64,000 bases of DNA from Thermodesulfobacteriota bacterium. Its GTDB lineage: Bacteria; Thermosulfidibacterota; Thermosulfidibacteria; Thermosulfidibacterales; B14-G1. The notes beneath the pieces were generated by a model. That model saw only the letters and a program-made list of their open reading frames with translations. It was not told the origin of the DNA and made no database searches. Shown piece by piece: positions 27,601 to 35,866 of the stretch (its first letter is position 1; each line of letters opens with the position of its first letter). The stretch lies in contig JAJSAC010000021.1 of NCBI GenBank assembly GCA_024274915.1, positions 1-64,000 of the forward strand. The letters are read 5' to 3'. The position numbers were made by a program, and so were the translations under genes.

Positions 27601-28316
27601 TCTGCGGGATTGCCACCCCGGGGACTATAACCTTTGTTCCAGGGAAGGTTGCCATGGATATCAAGATCCGTGCTCGTAAGAGGGACTTTGGAAGTACCCT
27701 TTACTGCCTATTTGACAAAGAGAGATTGGCTCAGGGTACTTTCAGCTTAAAGGGATATCTGAAGGCCCAGGGTGAGGAGGATCCCATATCTGAGGGTTCT
27801 GAGGGGGAGTTTCACTTTAAAGCGGGGAGGGGGCGAGTGTATCGTCTCACCCTTCTTTCCAAGATATTTGCCGTTCTCAATGTTACGGAGATCTTCAGGG
27901 GTAAGCTACCCGACTTGGCCAAAGAAGGCTTCGCTTATGGCTCAATGAAAGTGAATGCCCATTTCAGGAACGGGGTTCTCTTCGTGGATGAGGGTATCAT
28001 AAACGGGGATTCCATGAGGATATTCACCGATGGGAAGGTGGACTTTGTTAGAGAGAAACTGAGACTAACGGTGTTGGTGGCTCCCTTTAAAACCCTGGAC
28101 ACGGTGTTGAGCCATATACCTCTCCTTGGACGGGTGCTTACGGGTAAGAGCAAGACTCTGGTTTCTTTTCCCGTGAGGGTGACGGGCAAACTGGCCGATC
28201 CCACGGTCATTCCCCTCTCGCCCACGGCGGTAGGTTCTGGCCTTTTAGGAATAATGAAGAGAACCATAGAGATGCCTGTGAGGATCATCGCACCTCCGGT
28301 TAAGAAAGGGGATTGA
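24642..28316 (+). CDS. Large AsmA-like envelope protein
   Basis: Protein of 1224 residues with one N-terminal membrane anchor (about 8-32) and a long beta-rich extracytoplasmic region. The N-terminus (FKERIQARISRELKGQVDF) and the C-terminal part (GSMKVNAHFRNGVLFVDEG and the following segment) match the AsmA/AsmA-like C-terminal domain pattern. Family members are thought to bridge inner and outer membrane and move phospholipids. GTG 24642 lies within the end of the glycosyltransferase gene, suggesting coupling. Exact role not known. Confidence 0.82.
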   Translation: MAKVNKKGLLGILAGVVAALLVLVVVALLFLPRFLNTAAFKERIQARISRELKGQVDFRQVDLSFFPSLQVVIRGGKIQVPSTLEVSLDSLQVGIKFFPLLKGRVEPTSVDVVGLRGWVRLKDRGRGRKGPSSFGIKRLKDLLALLASKTPGLKMVLRGDSLVFYGGRTKRGLALSKMEARLSLPPGRLKFSLVLASPVVSRFHAEGWLTPEDLRGQMELDLEKLQVHRFLSWFSSFPSIEFPNGFMKTMGSIINLSLSLKIHGLERIEGQVSGSVPRLVLVGMKDLPPVICEEFQGSFSFNKPAVRVSLDRVALKYPALTLSGRFSMAPSKGVEVFLKGENVDVPSVRKVALALVGSHPTVQKVFHIVRAGEVSYLTFEDRSSSLKTLGKLENMVIRGSIRGGIIVIPQDLLTVRDVGGEVFISKGFLNGRGLVGRLGNSKVLSGTLKLGLRGKHLPLRLEAEVDADLSQLPGILKRVLRGGLLLSEIDRMREVKGRALGRLVLAETTRVEKVEVEARSLKLSCLYDRVPYPIKIEGGGFSYKGSRIRVVGLKGSLGKSTFNNLSAWVDWGGEQGALRKSRHSPGLYLKVSSMAGELVLDEIYPWLTSFGDVKKALVDFPFMKGLLGIGTLTLEGPPLRPAQWEFKMEGRVKGFSMGFTLFPGPLQVDAGQVSMTPKALAFQNCTAHLLDASAKVSGSLEGYMHGVEKLALSVDGRFGPKATDWVYRFIELPREYRLKSPLTIKRSRLLWERGGRTDFSGLAEVGNAKADIDLEILGDLVLVRKLELTGEGSSARIGMTFRGKTLSLNFKGVLNRDVLDLLLEKNTLLKGWVKGDFAAYIALDKVADFSAKGKLEVKGLTYLWGVRMPLRIDEASIEACGTGLKVKKAFLSLKHSSMTVEGKVGLVENRLHMDLDLSSPSLDVKEIEEFFGREGSESKGRWDLPISGEVRAKVFSLFYKDYTWSPLRARVLLSPNQVKVVVDKALICGIATPGTITFVPGKVAMDIKIRARKRDFGSTLYCLFDKERLAQGTFSLKGYLKAQGEEDPISEGSEGEFHFKAGRGRVYRLTLLSKIFAVLNVTEIFRGKLPDLAKEGFAYGSMKVNAHFRNGVLFVDEGIINGDSMRIFTDGKVDFVREKLRLTVLVAPFKTLDTVLSHIPLLGRVLTGKSKTLVSFPVRVTGKLADPTVIPLSPTAVGSGLLGIMKRTIEMPVRIIAPPVKKGD

Positions 28317-28363
28317 GGGTAATACGGGGGGTTCTGGGTCCATTCTCAATATCTACCCTGAAA

Positions 28364-28607
28364 CAGGACTTCCCCCAAGATTCCCTTCTTGGTAAAGGCA
28401 TCATGTTCAGAATTCTGGATTTTTCCCTTCAAACGAGTGAAAGGGCGGGGCATTCCTCCCTTGCCCATGGCTGATAGCTGATGGCTCATGGCTGATAGCA
28501 ACTGTGAGCTATGAACCATGAACTACGAGCTATGAACTATGAGCTATCATCTCTGCGTTCGGAACGCCCCGCCCTGCCCCATAAGAGTAAAACTGGGGGA
28601 AGTCCTG
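28364..28607 (+). repeat. MITE-like element, copy 2 (complete)
   Basis: A 244-bp element bounded by perfect 14-bp terminal inverted repeats, CAGGACTTCCCCCA (28364-28377) and TGGGGGAAGTCCTG (28594-28607). A second, inner inverted repeat pairs AGGGCGGGGCATTCC near 28442 with GGAACGCCCCGCCCT near 28561. The 9-bp sequence CTACCCTGA occurs at 28353-28361 and 28608-28616, the left copy two bases away from the terminal repeat. No coding sequence of useful length; no transposase. The core is a heptanucleotide array. Matches copy 1 over the shared part and copy 3 with several substitutions and one heptamer difference. Confidence 0.9.
28466..28549 (+). repeat. Degenerate heptanucleotide array inside MITE copy 2
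   Basis: Twelve heptamers in unbroken register. The left five follow SATRGCT (for example CATGGCT, GATAGCT); the right seven follow RCTATGA with variants. The two halves are approximate reverse complements of each other, so the array can fold as a ladder-like hairpin. Copy 3 has thirteen heptamers (40290-40380), differing by one inserted CATGGCT. Confidence 0.85.
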
Positions 28608-28621
28608 CTACCCTGAGACGG

Positions 28622-28650
28622 TTGACAGAATTTCAAGCGGGTAATATGTT
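28622..28650 (+). promoter_or_regulatory. Sigma-70-type promoter for the aminotransferase gene
   Basis: Perfect -35 TTGACA (28622-28627), 17-base spacer, -10 TATGTT (28645-28650), 48 bases before the start codon. It lies just outside the MITE and its target duplication, so the gene does not rely on the element for transcription. Confidence 0.6.
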
Positions 28651-28697
28651 GCAGGTTGTCACACGTTGTGAATTTTTTAACTTGTTGGAGGCGTGGT

Positions 28698-29897
28698 ATG
28701 GAAGTGAAGATCGCAGGTAGGATGTCCCAGATCAAACCTTCTCCAACCCTGGCCATCACCGCTAAAGCCAAGGCCCTTAAGGCTCAGGGTGTGGATGTGG
28801 TAGGTTTCGGTGCAGGGGAGCCTGATTTTGACACCCCCGAGCACATCAAGGAGGCCGCCGTCAAGGCCCTGAAAGAGGGCTTTACCAAATATACCCCCGT
28901 GCCTGGCATAGATGAACTGCGCCAGGCCGTGGCCGACCAACTGGCCCGGGATTATGGTCTGGAGTACGCCAAAGAGGAGATTATTATCTCTTGTGGCGCT
29001 AAGCACTCCCTGTACAACATCGCCATGGTTCTCTTGGAGCCTGGAGACGAGGTGATTGTTCCTTCGCCTTACTGGGTCACTTATCCCGCCCAGGTTTACA
29101 TCGCCGAGGCTACGCCGATCATCGTAGAAACCTTGGAGGAGAACGATTTTAAGCTCACCCCTGAACAGCTGGAAGAGGCCATCACACCCAGGACCAAGGC
29201 CCTAATCCTTAACTATCCCAGCAACCCCACGGGGGCTTCTTATACCAAGGATGAGTTGGAGAAGCTGGCCGAGGTGGCCTTGAGGCACGATATCTGGGTT
29301 ATATCCGACGAGATCTATGACAAGATCATTTACGACGGCTTCCAACATGTGCCCTTTGCTACCCTTTCCCCTGAAGTGAAGAAGAAGACCCTGTTGGTCA
29401 ACGGGGTGTCCAAGACCTACTCCATGACGGGATGGAGGATAGGCTGGGTGGCAGGCGACAGGGGAGTGGTGGCGGCTATGAATAAACTCCAGAGCCAGTC
29501 CACCTCAAACCCCACTTCTATAGCTCAGTCGGCGGCCTTGGCGGCCTTACAGGGTCCCCAGGACTGCGTGGCGGAGATGGTGAAGGCTTTTCAGGAGCGG
29601 AGGGATTACATTGTCCAGCGCTTCAATTCCATGGAGGGAGTGTCTTGCTTCAACCCATCCGGTGCGTTTTACGTTTTTCCCAGCTTTGCCGGTCTTTACG
29701 GGAAGTGCTGTGGCGACAGGGTGATTCAGGGTTCTTTGGACTTCGCCGATTACCTCCTCAATGAGTTCAAGGTGGCCATTGTGCCCGGTGTGGCCTTCGG
29801 TGAGGACAGAGGGGCCCGCCTTTCCTACGCCACTTCTATGGAGAACATCAAGAAGGGCCTGGACAGAATAGAAGAGGCCATTTCCCAGTTGAAATAG
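28698..29897 (+). CDS. aspC: Class I/II aspartate-type aminotransferase
   Basis: PLP-dependent transaminase of 399 residues. Motifs include GFGAGEPDFDTPEHI, the NPTG motif in NYPSNPTGASYT, the PLP lysine in VNGVSKTYSMTGWRIG, and the C-terminal Arg region GARLSYATS. It fits the aspartate aminotransferase Ib group, so oxaloacetate/aspartate exchange is likely, but other amino acids cannot be excluded. GGAGGCG precedes ATG 28698; the longer frame to 28656 starts inside the promoter region. A terminator follows. Confidence 0.9.
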   Translation: MEVKIAGRMSQIKPSPTLAITAKAKALKAQGVDVVGFGAGEPDFDTPEHIKEAAVKALKEGFTKYTPVPGIDELRQAVADQLARDYGLEYAKEEIIISCGAKHSLYNIAMVLLEPGDEVIVPSPYWVTYPAQVYIAEATPIIVETLEENDFKLTPEQLEEAITPRTKALILNYPSNPTGASYTKDELEKLAEVALRHDIWVISDEIYDKIIYDGFQHVPFATLSPEVKKKTLLVNGVSKTYSMTGWRIGWVAGDRGVVAAMNKLQSQSTSNPTSIAQSAALAALQGPQDCVAEMVKAFQERRDYIVQRFNSMEGVSCFNPSGAFYVFPSFAGLYGKCCGDRVIQGSLDFADYLLNEFKVAIVPGVAFGEDRGARLSYATSMENIKKGLDRIEEAISQLK

Positions 29898-29922
29898 GCG
29901 TTCTGGTCATTTGGAGCTGTTT

Positions 29923-29947
29923 AAGGGGAGCCAGAGGGGCTCCCCTT
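29923..29947 (+). terminator. Rho-independent terminator after aspC
   Basis: Perfect 10-bp stem AAGGGGAGCC (29923-29932) / GGCTCCCCTT (29938-29947) with a five-base loop, followed by a pyrimidine-rich stretch with short T runs. It separates aspC from the leu operon. Confidence 0.75.
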
Positions 29948-30014
29948 TCCCTTGTCTCTTTGTTTTTGGGTTTATCTTGTGCTAAATCACGGTAAAACCT
30001 GAGAGAGGTTGGCT

Positions 30015-31532
30015 ATGGAAAGGGTCTACGTGGTGGATACCACCCTGAGGGATGGGGAGCAGTCCCCTGAGATCTCTTTCACCCCTGAGGAGAAGGTGAG
30101 GTTTGCCCAGCAGCTGGCCCGGCTGGGGGTGGACGTGATAGACGCGGGCTATCCCGGATTAGGTAAGGATGACGCCCTGGCGGTTTCTTTGGTGGCTCAG
30201 GAAGTCAAGGGTCCTGTTATCATGGCTTTGGCTAGGCCTGAGGAGGAGGAGATAGGAGCGGCCCTGGAGGCCTTAAAGGAAGCCGAAAGGGGGAGGATCC
30301 ATCTCTACATTCCTGTATCTGAGATCCAGCTGAGACACATGCTTAACATCGGTCCTCAAGAGGCTATGGATAGGACTTTGAATGCCTTGGATATGGTAAG
30401 GGGCCTTGGCGTGGAGGTGGAGTTCACTCTGGAAGACGCTTTTCGGGCAGATAGGGGGTTCCTTTTAGAGATGGCCCGGGCCGTGACCCATGAGGGAGTG
30501 GACCTCATAAACCTGTCGGATACGGTGGGCGGTGCCCTGCCCTCCCAGATCGCGGGAGTGGTCTCATGGCTTAAAGGGGAGTTGGGACCAGATGCACCCC
30601 TGTTAAGTATCCATTGCCATGATGACCTGGGCATGGCCACGGCCAACTCTATGGCGGCCTTGGAGGCGGGTGCCCGTCAGTTCCATGCCACCATTGGGGG
30701 GGTGGGCACCAGGGCAGGAAATGCTGCCTTGGAGGAGGTGGTTATGGCGATCAAACTCTGGGAGGGAGAGTTGGGCTTGGCTACAGAGGTGGAAACCCGA
30801 GAGTTTTACCGCACCGTGCGTATCCTTACGGCCATGACCGGGGTGATGATCCAACCCCATAAGGCTATCATCGGGAAGGCGGCCTTTGTCCATAAGGTGG
30901 AATCTCACCTCATGGCCGTGGTTAAGGAGAAGAGTACCTTTGAGATTGTGCGGCCTGAGGACGTGGGGTATCCCAGGAGCCCCACGATCCTTTCTAAGTA
31001 CTCGGGGCGCATCAGCTTTGAGGATAAGCTTGGAGACTTGGGTTATTCTTTGGACGAAGAGCGCCTGGAGGAGGCCTACCAAAGGTTCCGGGAGCTGGTG
31101 GAAAAGAAGCGGGAGATCTACGACGAGGATGTGGTGGCCATAGTGGAAGATATCCTATCCCGGCGGCCCGGGGTCTTCATTCTTCATGACTTTTCCATCT
31201 CTTCAGGTATGGAACAGGAGCCCACGGCCCGGGTGGTCCTTCTCCAGGAAGGGGATACCAAAGAGGCTGCTTCTAAAGGGACGGGTCCCATAGATGCAGC
31301 TTTCAAGGCCATAGACCAGATCACAGGTTTCACTGGGCGCCTTCTCAGTTACTCCATCAAGGCCCTTACCGAGGGTAAAGATGCCTTGGGGGAGGTGGTT
31401 CTCAGGGTAAGGCTCAGGGGGGAAGAGGTGGTTGGTCGGGGAGTGGCCACCGACGTTGTGGAGGCCAGCATAAAGGCTTATCTGGATGCGGTAAACAAGG
31501 TCCTCTATGAAGAGGGCGAGGGCTATACGTAA
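30015..31532 (+). CDS. leuA: 2-isopropylmalate synthase
   Basis: Condenses 2-oxoisovalerate with acetyl-CoA, the committed step of leucine synthesis. The 505-residue product has the TIM-barrel catalytic domain (VVDTTLRDGEQSPEISF, metal site SIHCHDDLGMATANS, GGVGTRAGNAALEEV) and the C-terminal allosteric LeuA dimer domain (about 380-500), so leucine feedback is expected. ATG 30015 has AGAGG six bases upstream; TTG 30009 is an alternative. First gene of leuA-leuC-leuD-leuB, confirming leucine rather than citramalate function. Confidence 0.93.
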   Translation: MERVYVVDTTLRDGEQSPEISFTPEEKVRFAQQLARLGVDVIDAGYPGLGKDDALAVSLVAQEVKGPVIMALARPEEEEIGAALEALKEAERGRIHLYIPVSEIQLRHMLNIGPQEAMDRTLNALDMVRGLGVEVEFTLEDAFRADRGFLLEMARAVTHEGVDLINLSDTVGGALPSQIAGVVSWLKGELGPDAPLLSIHCHDDLGMATANSMAALEAGARQFHATIGGVGTRAGNAALEEVVMAIKLWEGELGLATEVETREFYRTVRILTAMTGVMIQPHKAIIGKAAFVHKVESHLMAVVKEKSTFEIVRPEDVGYPRSPTILSKYSGRISFEDKLGDLGYSLDEERLEEAYQRFRELVEKKREIYDEDVVAIVEDILSRRPGVFILHDFSISSGMEQEPTARVVLLQEGDTKEAASKGTGPIDAAFKAIDQITGFTGRLLSYSIKALTEGKDALGEVVLRVRLRGEEVVGRGVATDVVEASIKAYLDAVNKVLYEEGEGYT

Positions 31533-31561
31533 GGGCAAAAGCGGAGGGCTAAAGGAGGAGA

Positions 31562-32830
31562 ATGGGTATGGCCATGACCATGGCGGAGAAGATCCTGGCG
31601 GACCACGCCGGGTTTGAGGAGGTGGCTCCGGGGCAGATCGTCAATGCCCGGGTGGACATTGTGCTGGGCAATGATGTGACGGCGCCTATAGCTATAAAGG
31701 CCTTTCGAGAGTTGGGGGCCGAGAAGGTCTTCGATTCCGAAAGGGTGGTGTTGGTGCCTGACCATTTCACCCCCAACAAGGATATCAAGTCGGCTCAGCA
31801 GTGCAAGGTTCTCAGGGAGTTTGCCAGGGAGCAGGGGCTCGTCCACTACTTTGAGGTGGGGCAGATGGGTATTGAGCACGCCTTATTGCCCGAGCAGGGC
31901 ATTGTGGTGCCCGGGGACCTGGTGGTGGGTGCCGACTCCCACACCTGTACCTACGGTGCCCTGGGGGCCTTTGCCACGGGAGTGGGGTCTACAGACCTGG
32001 CAGCGGCCATGATCCTGGGGGAGCTGTGGTTTCGGGTGCCCGAATCCATGCTTTTCATCTATTACGGCCATCGTGGGGAGTACGTAACGGGTAAGGATTA
32101 CGTCCTTCACACCATTGGACTCATAGGGGTGGACGGGGCCCGCTATCGGGCCATGGAGTTCACCGGCGAGGCCATAACTGCCCTGCCCATGGACGAGCGC
32201 TTCACTATGAGCAACATGGCCATTGAGGCGGGAGGCAAGGCAGGGCTTATTGCTCCCGACCAGGTGACCCTGGAGTATGTGAGACCCCGCGCTAAGCGGC
32301 CCTGGAAGGTTTATGAGAGCGATCCTGGGGCCAGTTATGTAGAGGCCTTGGAGATTGACGTCTCCCGGCTCATCCCTGTGGTGGCCCTGCCCCATTTGCC
32401 AGAAAACGTGAAACCTGTGGCGGAGGTGGGGGAGATACCCATAGACCAAGTGGTGATAGGCTCCTGCACTAACGGCCGAATTACAGACCTGCGCCAGGCA
32501 GCTCAGGTCCTTAAAGGCAGGAAGGTCCATCCCTATGTGCGTCTCATCATCATTCCTGCTACCCAAGAGATTTATCGCCAGGCCATGGAGGAGGGTCTCT
32601 TTGAGATCTTCGTGGAGGCTGGGGCGGCTGTGTCCACTCCCACCTGCGGACCTTGTTTGGGAGGACATATGGGGGTGTTGGCCGAGGGGGAACGGGCTGT
32701 GGCCACCACCAATAGAAACTTTGTGGGCCGCATGGGCCATCCCAAGAGCGAGGTTTACCTTTCCAATCCTTACGTGGCGGCGGCCTCGGCCATAGCGGGC
32801 CGTATAGTCCATCCCATGGAGGTGCTGTGA
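31562..32830 (+). CDS. leuC: 3-isopropylmalate dehydratase, large subunit
   Basis: Aconitase-family isomerase subunit of 422 residues, of the shorter archaeal/bacterial LeuC2 type. It shows the [4Fe-4S] ligands in [13 protein letters not shown] and [14 protein letters not shown] and the active-site region [26 protein letters not shown] lies three bases before ATG 31562 and nine before ATG 31568; either may be used. Overlaps leuD by four bases (ATGA). Homoaconitase-type activity is an unlikely alternative given leuA and leuB next to it. Confidence 0.93.
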   Translation: MGMAMTMAEKILADHAGFEEVAPGQIVNARVDIVLGNDVTAPIAIKAFRELGAEKVFDSERVVLVPDHFTPNKDIKSAQQCKVLREFAREQGLVHYFEVGQMGIEHALLPEQGIVVPGDLVVGADSHTCTYGALGAFATGVGSTDLAAAMILGELWFRVPESMLFIYYGHRGEYVTGKDYVLHTIGLIGVDGARYRAMEFTGEAITALPMDERFTMSNMAIEAGGKAGLIAPDQVTLEYVRPRAKRPWKVYESDPGASYVEALEIDVSRLIPVVALPHLPENVKPVAEVGEIPIDQVVIGSCTNGRITDLRQAAQVLKGRKVHPYVRLIIIPATQEIYRQAMEEGLFEIFVEAGAAVSTPTCGPCLGGHMGVLAEGERAVATTNRNFVGRMGHPKSEVYLSNPYVAAASAIAGRIVHPMEVL

Positions 32831-33330
32831 TGATAAGGGGCAGGGCTTGGAAGTTTGGTGATCACATAGACACGGACGTCATCATTCCCGCTAGGTATCT
32901 CAACACTTCGGATCCGGGGGAGTTGGCTAGACACTGCATGGAAGATGCTGATCCCCAGTTTGCTAGCAAGGTTCGATCTGGGGACGTCATTGTGGCAGGT
33001 GAGAACTTTGGTTGTGGATCCAGCAGGGAGCATGCTCCCATAGCCATCAAGGCGGCAGGGGTAGCCTGTGTGGTGGCCAAGTCCTTTGCCCGCATATTCT
33101 ACAGAAATGCCTTTAATACAGGGCTCCCCATCGTTGAGTGCCCAGAGGGTGTAGAGGCTATCCAGGATGGAGACGAGGTAGAGGTGGATCTGGAAAGGGG
33201 GGTGGTGAGAGATATCACCAGGGGTGAAGAGTATCCCTTTGTTCCCATTCCCCCTTTCATGCAGGAGCTGCTGAGCAAGGGTGGTCTGTTGGAATATGTG
33301 AGGGAGAGGATGAGTTCCAGTGCAGGTTAA
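32827..33330 (+). CDS. leuD: 3-isopropylmalate dehydratase, small subunit
   Basis: Swivelling-domain subunit of 167 residues, the short form that pairs with LeuC2. It carries [15 protein letters not shown] and the substrate-loop motif [15 protein letters not shown]. The ATG overlaps the leuC stop. Its stop codon is inside the left arm of a hairpin followed by T6, placed between leuD and leuB. Confidence 0.94.
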   Translation: MMIRGRAWKFGDHIDTDVIIPARYLNTSDPGELARHCMEDADPQFASKVRSGDVIVAGENFGCGSSREHAPIAIKAAGVACVVAKSFARIFYRNAFNTGLPIVECPEGVEAIQDGDEVEVDLERGVVRDITRGEEYPFVPIPPFMQELLSKGGLLEYVRERMSSSAG

Positions 33331-33372
33331 GGCTAAGATTTAATCTTAACCTTAGCCTTAACCTAGTTTTTT
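33325..33372 (+). terminator. Hairpin with T-tract between leuD and leuB (terminator or attenuator)
   Basis: Perfect 13-bp stem GGTTAAGGCTAAG (33325-33337) / CTTAGCCTTAACC (33351-33363), 13-base loop, then TAG and six T (33367-33372). The left arm contains the leuD stop codon TAA (33328-33330), so a terminating ribosome would block the hairpin. An alternative inner pairing AAGATT/AATCTT (33335-33347) competes with it. leuB starts 12 bases after the T-tract. Confidence 0.6.
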
Positions 33373-33384
33373 AGGAGGTGGTGC

Positions 33385-34473
33385 GTGGCTTACAAGGTGG
33401 CGGTCTTGCCCGGTGACGGTATAGGCCCTGAGGTTATGGATGAGGCTTTGAAGGTTTTGGGTGCCGTTTCCCGGCGTTTCGGGTTGGACTTTGAGTACAG
33501 GGAGGCCATGGTGGGCGGAGTGGCCATAGACGAGAGAGGCCATGCTTTTCCCGATGAGACCAAGGAGGTGTGCGACTGGTCCCAGGCTATCCTCTTCGGT
33601 GCTGTGGGAGGGCCTAAGTGGGAGGACTTGCCTCCCGAGGAGCAGCCCGAGAGGGCGGCCCTTCTACCCCTGAGAAAGAGGTACGAGCTTTATGCCAACC
33701 TACGCCCTGCCGTGGTTTTTCCTCCCCTCATCTCTTCATCCCCCCTTAAGGAGGAGATTCTAGGCAAAGAGGGCTTCGACATCCTGGTGGTGAGGGAGCT
33801 CACAGGGGGCATCTACTTCGGGCAGCCCAAGGGTATTTTCCAGGAGGACGGACTGAGGAAAGGCGTAGACACCTTGGTCTATTATGACTGGGAGGTGGAG
33901 CGCATTGCCCGGGTGGCTTTCGACGCTGCCATGAGGCGGGGCCGCCGACTGGCTTCCATTGATAAGGCCAATGTCCTCACGGCCATGGTCCTGTGGCGAG
34001 ATGTGGTGAGGGAGGTGGCCAAAGACTATCCCCAGGTGGAACTTGAGCACCTCCTGGTGGACAACGCTGCCATGCAGCTCATTCGAGATCCCCGGCGTTT
34101 CGATGTGATCTTGGCGGGTAACATGTTTGGTGACATTCTCTCCGACGAGGCGGCCATGCTCACAGGTTCCATCGGCATGTTGCCCTCTGCCAGTCTGGGG
34201 GACGATAAGGGGCTTTATGAGCCCGTCCACGGTAGCGCTCCAGATATCGCCGGCCAGGGAGTGGCTAACCCTCTGGCCATGATCCTCTCGGCGGCCATGA
34301 TGCTCCGCTATTCTTTTAACGAAGAAGAGGCGGCCAGGACGGTGGAGGAGGCTGTGGTCTCTGTCTTAGAGGATGGTTACCGGACGGGAGACCTCTACCG
34401 GGGCGAAGGCAAGCTGGTGAAGACCAAGGAAATGGGGGCCCTGGTGGCGGAAAGGGTGGCAGCTGAAAGATGA
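33385..34473 (+). CDS. leuB: 3-isopropylmalate dehydrogenase
   Basis: NAD-dependent oxidative decarboxylase of 362 residues, last step specific to leucine synthesis. Hallmarks: [46 protein letters not shown], the DKANV-type segment and the metal-binding [14 protein letters not shown], plus [17 protein letters not shown] 33385 follows AGGAGG. The stop overlaps the cdsA start by four bases. Confidence 0.95.
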   Translation: MAYKVAVLPGDGIGPEVMDEALKVLGAVSRRFGLDFEYREAMVGGVAIDERGHAFPDETKEVCDWSQAILFGAVGGPKWEDLPPEEQPERAALLPLRKRYELYANLRPAVVFPPLISSSPLKEEILGKEGFDILVVRELTGGIYFGQPKGIFQEDGLRKGVDTLVYYDWEVERIARVAFDAAMRRGRRLASIDKANVLTAMVLWRDVVREVAKDYPQVELEHLLVDNAAMQLIRDPRRFDVILAGNMFGDILSDEAAMLTGSIGMLPSASLGDDKGLYEPVHGSAPDIAGQGVANPLAMILSAAMMLRYSFNEEEAARTVEEAVVSVLEDGYRTGDLYRGEGKLVKTKEMGALVAERVAAER

Positions 34474-35435
34474 AGGCGGAAAAAGAAAGGAAGAGATTTT
34501 TGTCCCTCATCCCTCATCCCTCATCCTTTATTTCTCAGCGGGTCATTACTGGTTTGGTTCTCCTGGCCTTGGCCTTGGCGGTCTTGCTTGTTCCTCACCC
34601 TCTACCGTTGACCTTGTTGGTATGGGTCCTGGGCATGGTGGGGCTGTGGGAGTACCTGCACCTGGTGGAGATAATAGACGGGGGCCCGGGGCTAACGGCC
34701 AGGGGCCAGGGGGGAGAGAGGGAAATGGCTGTTGGACAAGGGCATTCCTCATCCCTCATCCCTTATTCAAACCTGGCCACCCATTCCCTCATCCGTCTAT
34801 CCACTTCTCTCTTCACCTTCACTCTCTTTATTGCGGGTTGCTATTTCAGAAGCCTGCCTCTCCTTCTGGGCTCCCTGGTTTTGCCTTTCATCTGTTTCTC
34901 CCGGGATCTCTTCATGTTCGGTAAGGCGTTCGAAGAGTGGCCCCAAAGACGCTCCCTCTTGGGTCTTTTTGCAGCTGGTCCCCTCTATTTGGGCCTGGGT
35001 TTGGGCTTGGCCGTCTTTTACAAGGTGGAGGGTAACCTCTGGCCTCTTATCCTCGTGGCGGCCTGCGTATGGGCGGGGGACACGGCTGCCTATTATGTGG
35101 GCAAAGCTCTTGGCAAGCGGCCCCTCCATCCTTTAAGTCCAAAGAAGACGTGGGAGGGAACCCTGGGCGGCTTGGTGGTTGGGGCCCTGGCGGCCATGGT
35201 GGTTGGTTTGCTGGGTAAACTCTTTCCCTGGTGGCAGGGGTTTATCTTTGGTTTGTTGGTCAATGCCGTTGGCCAGTTGGGAGACCTTCTGGAGTCCTTT
35301 CTGAAGCGAGTGGCGGGGGTGAAGGATTCAGGCACCGTTTTCCCTGGCCATGGAGGGGTACTGGACAGGATAGATAGTCTTCTTTTGGCACTGCCGTTTT
35401 ATGCTTTGATATCAGGGTTTTTGGCCCTGTTGTGA
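34470..35435 (+). CDS. cdsA: Phosphatidate cytidylyltransferase with repeat-derived insertion
   Basis: Makes CDP-diacylglycerol from phosphatidate and CTP at the membrane. The C-terminal signature is complete ([13 protein letters not shown], then [12 protein letters not shown]) and several membrane helices are visible. At 321 residues it is longer than usual (about 260-290). The extra length is at the N-terminus (LIPHPSSF) and between the second and third helices (about residues 70-110), both encoded by DNA rich in the heptamer CCCTCAT (three tandem copies at 34504-34524, more at 34747-34792). Lies between leuB and dxr, coupled to leuB by ATGA. Confidence 0.9.
   Translation: MKAEKERKRFLSLIPHPSSFISQRVITGLVLLALALAVLLVPHPLPLTLLVWVLGMVGLWEYLHLVEIIDGGPGLTARGQGGEREMAVGQGHSSSLIPYSNLATHSLIRLSTSLFTFTLFIAGCYFRSLPLLLGSLVLPFICFSRDLFMFGKAFEEWPQRRSLLGLFAAGPLYLGLGLGLAVFYKVEGNLWPLILVAACVWAGDTAAYYVGKALGKRPLHPLSPKKTWEGTLGGLVVGALAAMVVGLLGKLFPWWQGFIFGLLVNAVGQLGDLLESFLKRVAGVKDSGTVFPGHGGVLDRIDSLLLALPFYALISGFLALL
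34504..34524 (+). repeat. Three tandem CCCTCAT heptamers within cdsA
   Basis: Three exact copies of CCCTCAT in tandem (34504, 34511, 34518), with further copies at 34753 and 34786 and imperfect ones beside them. Seven bases is not a multiple of three, so each added heptamer shifts the frame; the current number keeps cdsA open. Confidence 0.85.
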
Positions 35436-35445
35436 GGAGGTTTTA

Positions 35446-35814
35446 TTGTCGGATTCGGAGACCTTAAAGAGGATGAAACAACGCCTGGAGGAGGCCCTGG
35501 AGAGGGCTTCCTCTGATGATCTGGGACCAATTCTGGGCCAGTTGGGCAGGGTAAATTTGGAGCTGGGCGACCAGCATGGGGCCCTTGTCTCCCTCATGGC
35601 TGCCCATATTCTTCTGGTGGCCAAGGAAAAGCCTCAGGCCTCAACGGTAGAGGGTTGGCTTTATAATCTGCGCCAGGACATGGGGGAGGAGAGATTTATG
35701 GACGCCTTTCATAAGGCTTTACCCCAGGCCGGTTTTCTATTGGTTAACTGTCTGGGCAAGGGGGAGGCCGAGGCGGCCATGGAGGAGTTTGCCAGGATAA
35801 AGAGTGGTAGATAG
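35446..35814 (+). CDS. Small helical protein between cdsA and dxr
   Basis: A 122-residue, probably all-helical cytoplasmic protein with no family I can name. The segment LGPILGQLGRVNLELGDQHGALVSLMAAHILL looks like a single TPR-like helical hairpin (motif quoted in part: LGRVNLELGDQHGALVSL). TTG 35446 follows GAGGAGG. The 3' end overlaps the open frame upstream of dxr. Likely a co-transcribed gene; role unknown. Confidence 0.7.
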   Translation: MSDSETLKRMKQRLEEALERASSDDLGPILGQLGRVNLELGDQHGALVSLMAAHILLVAKEKPQASTVEGWLYNLRQDMGEERFMDAFHKALPQAGFLLVNCLGKGEAEAAMEEFARIKSGR

Positions 35815-35866
35815 CTATTCTAATAGCCTTCTTTTGGAGAGTTTGACCGATGTGGATGGAGGGGAA

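Noticed and set aside
29948-30014. Leucine T-box or leader-peptide attenuator before leuA
   Set aside because: The 67-base gap is too short for a T-box and has no Leu-rich reading frame.
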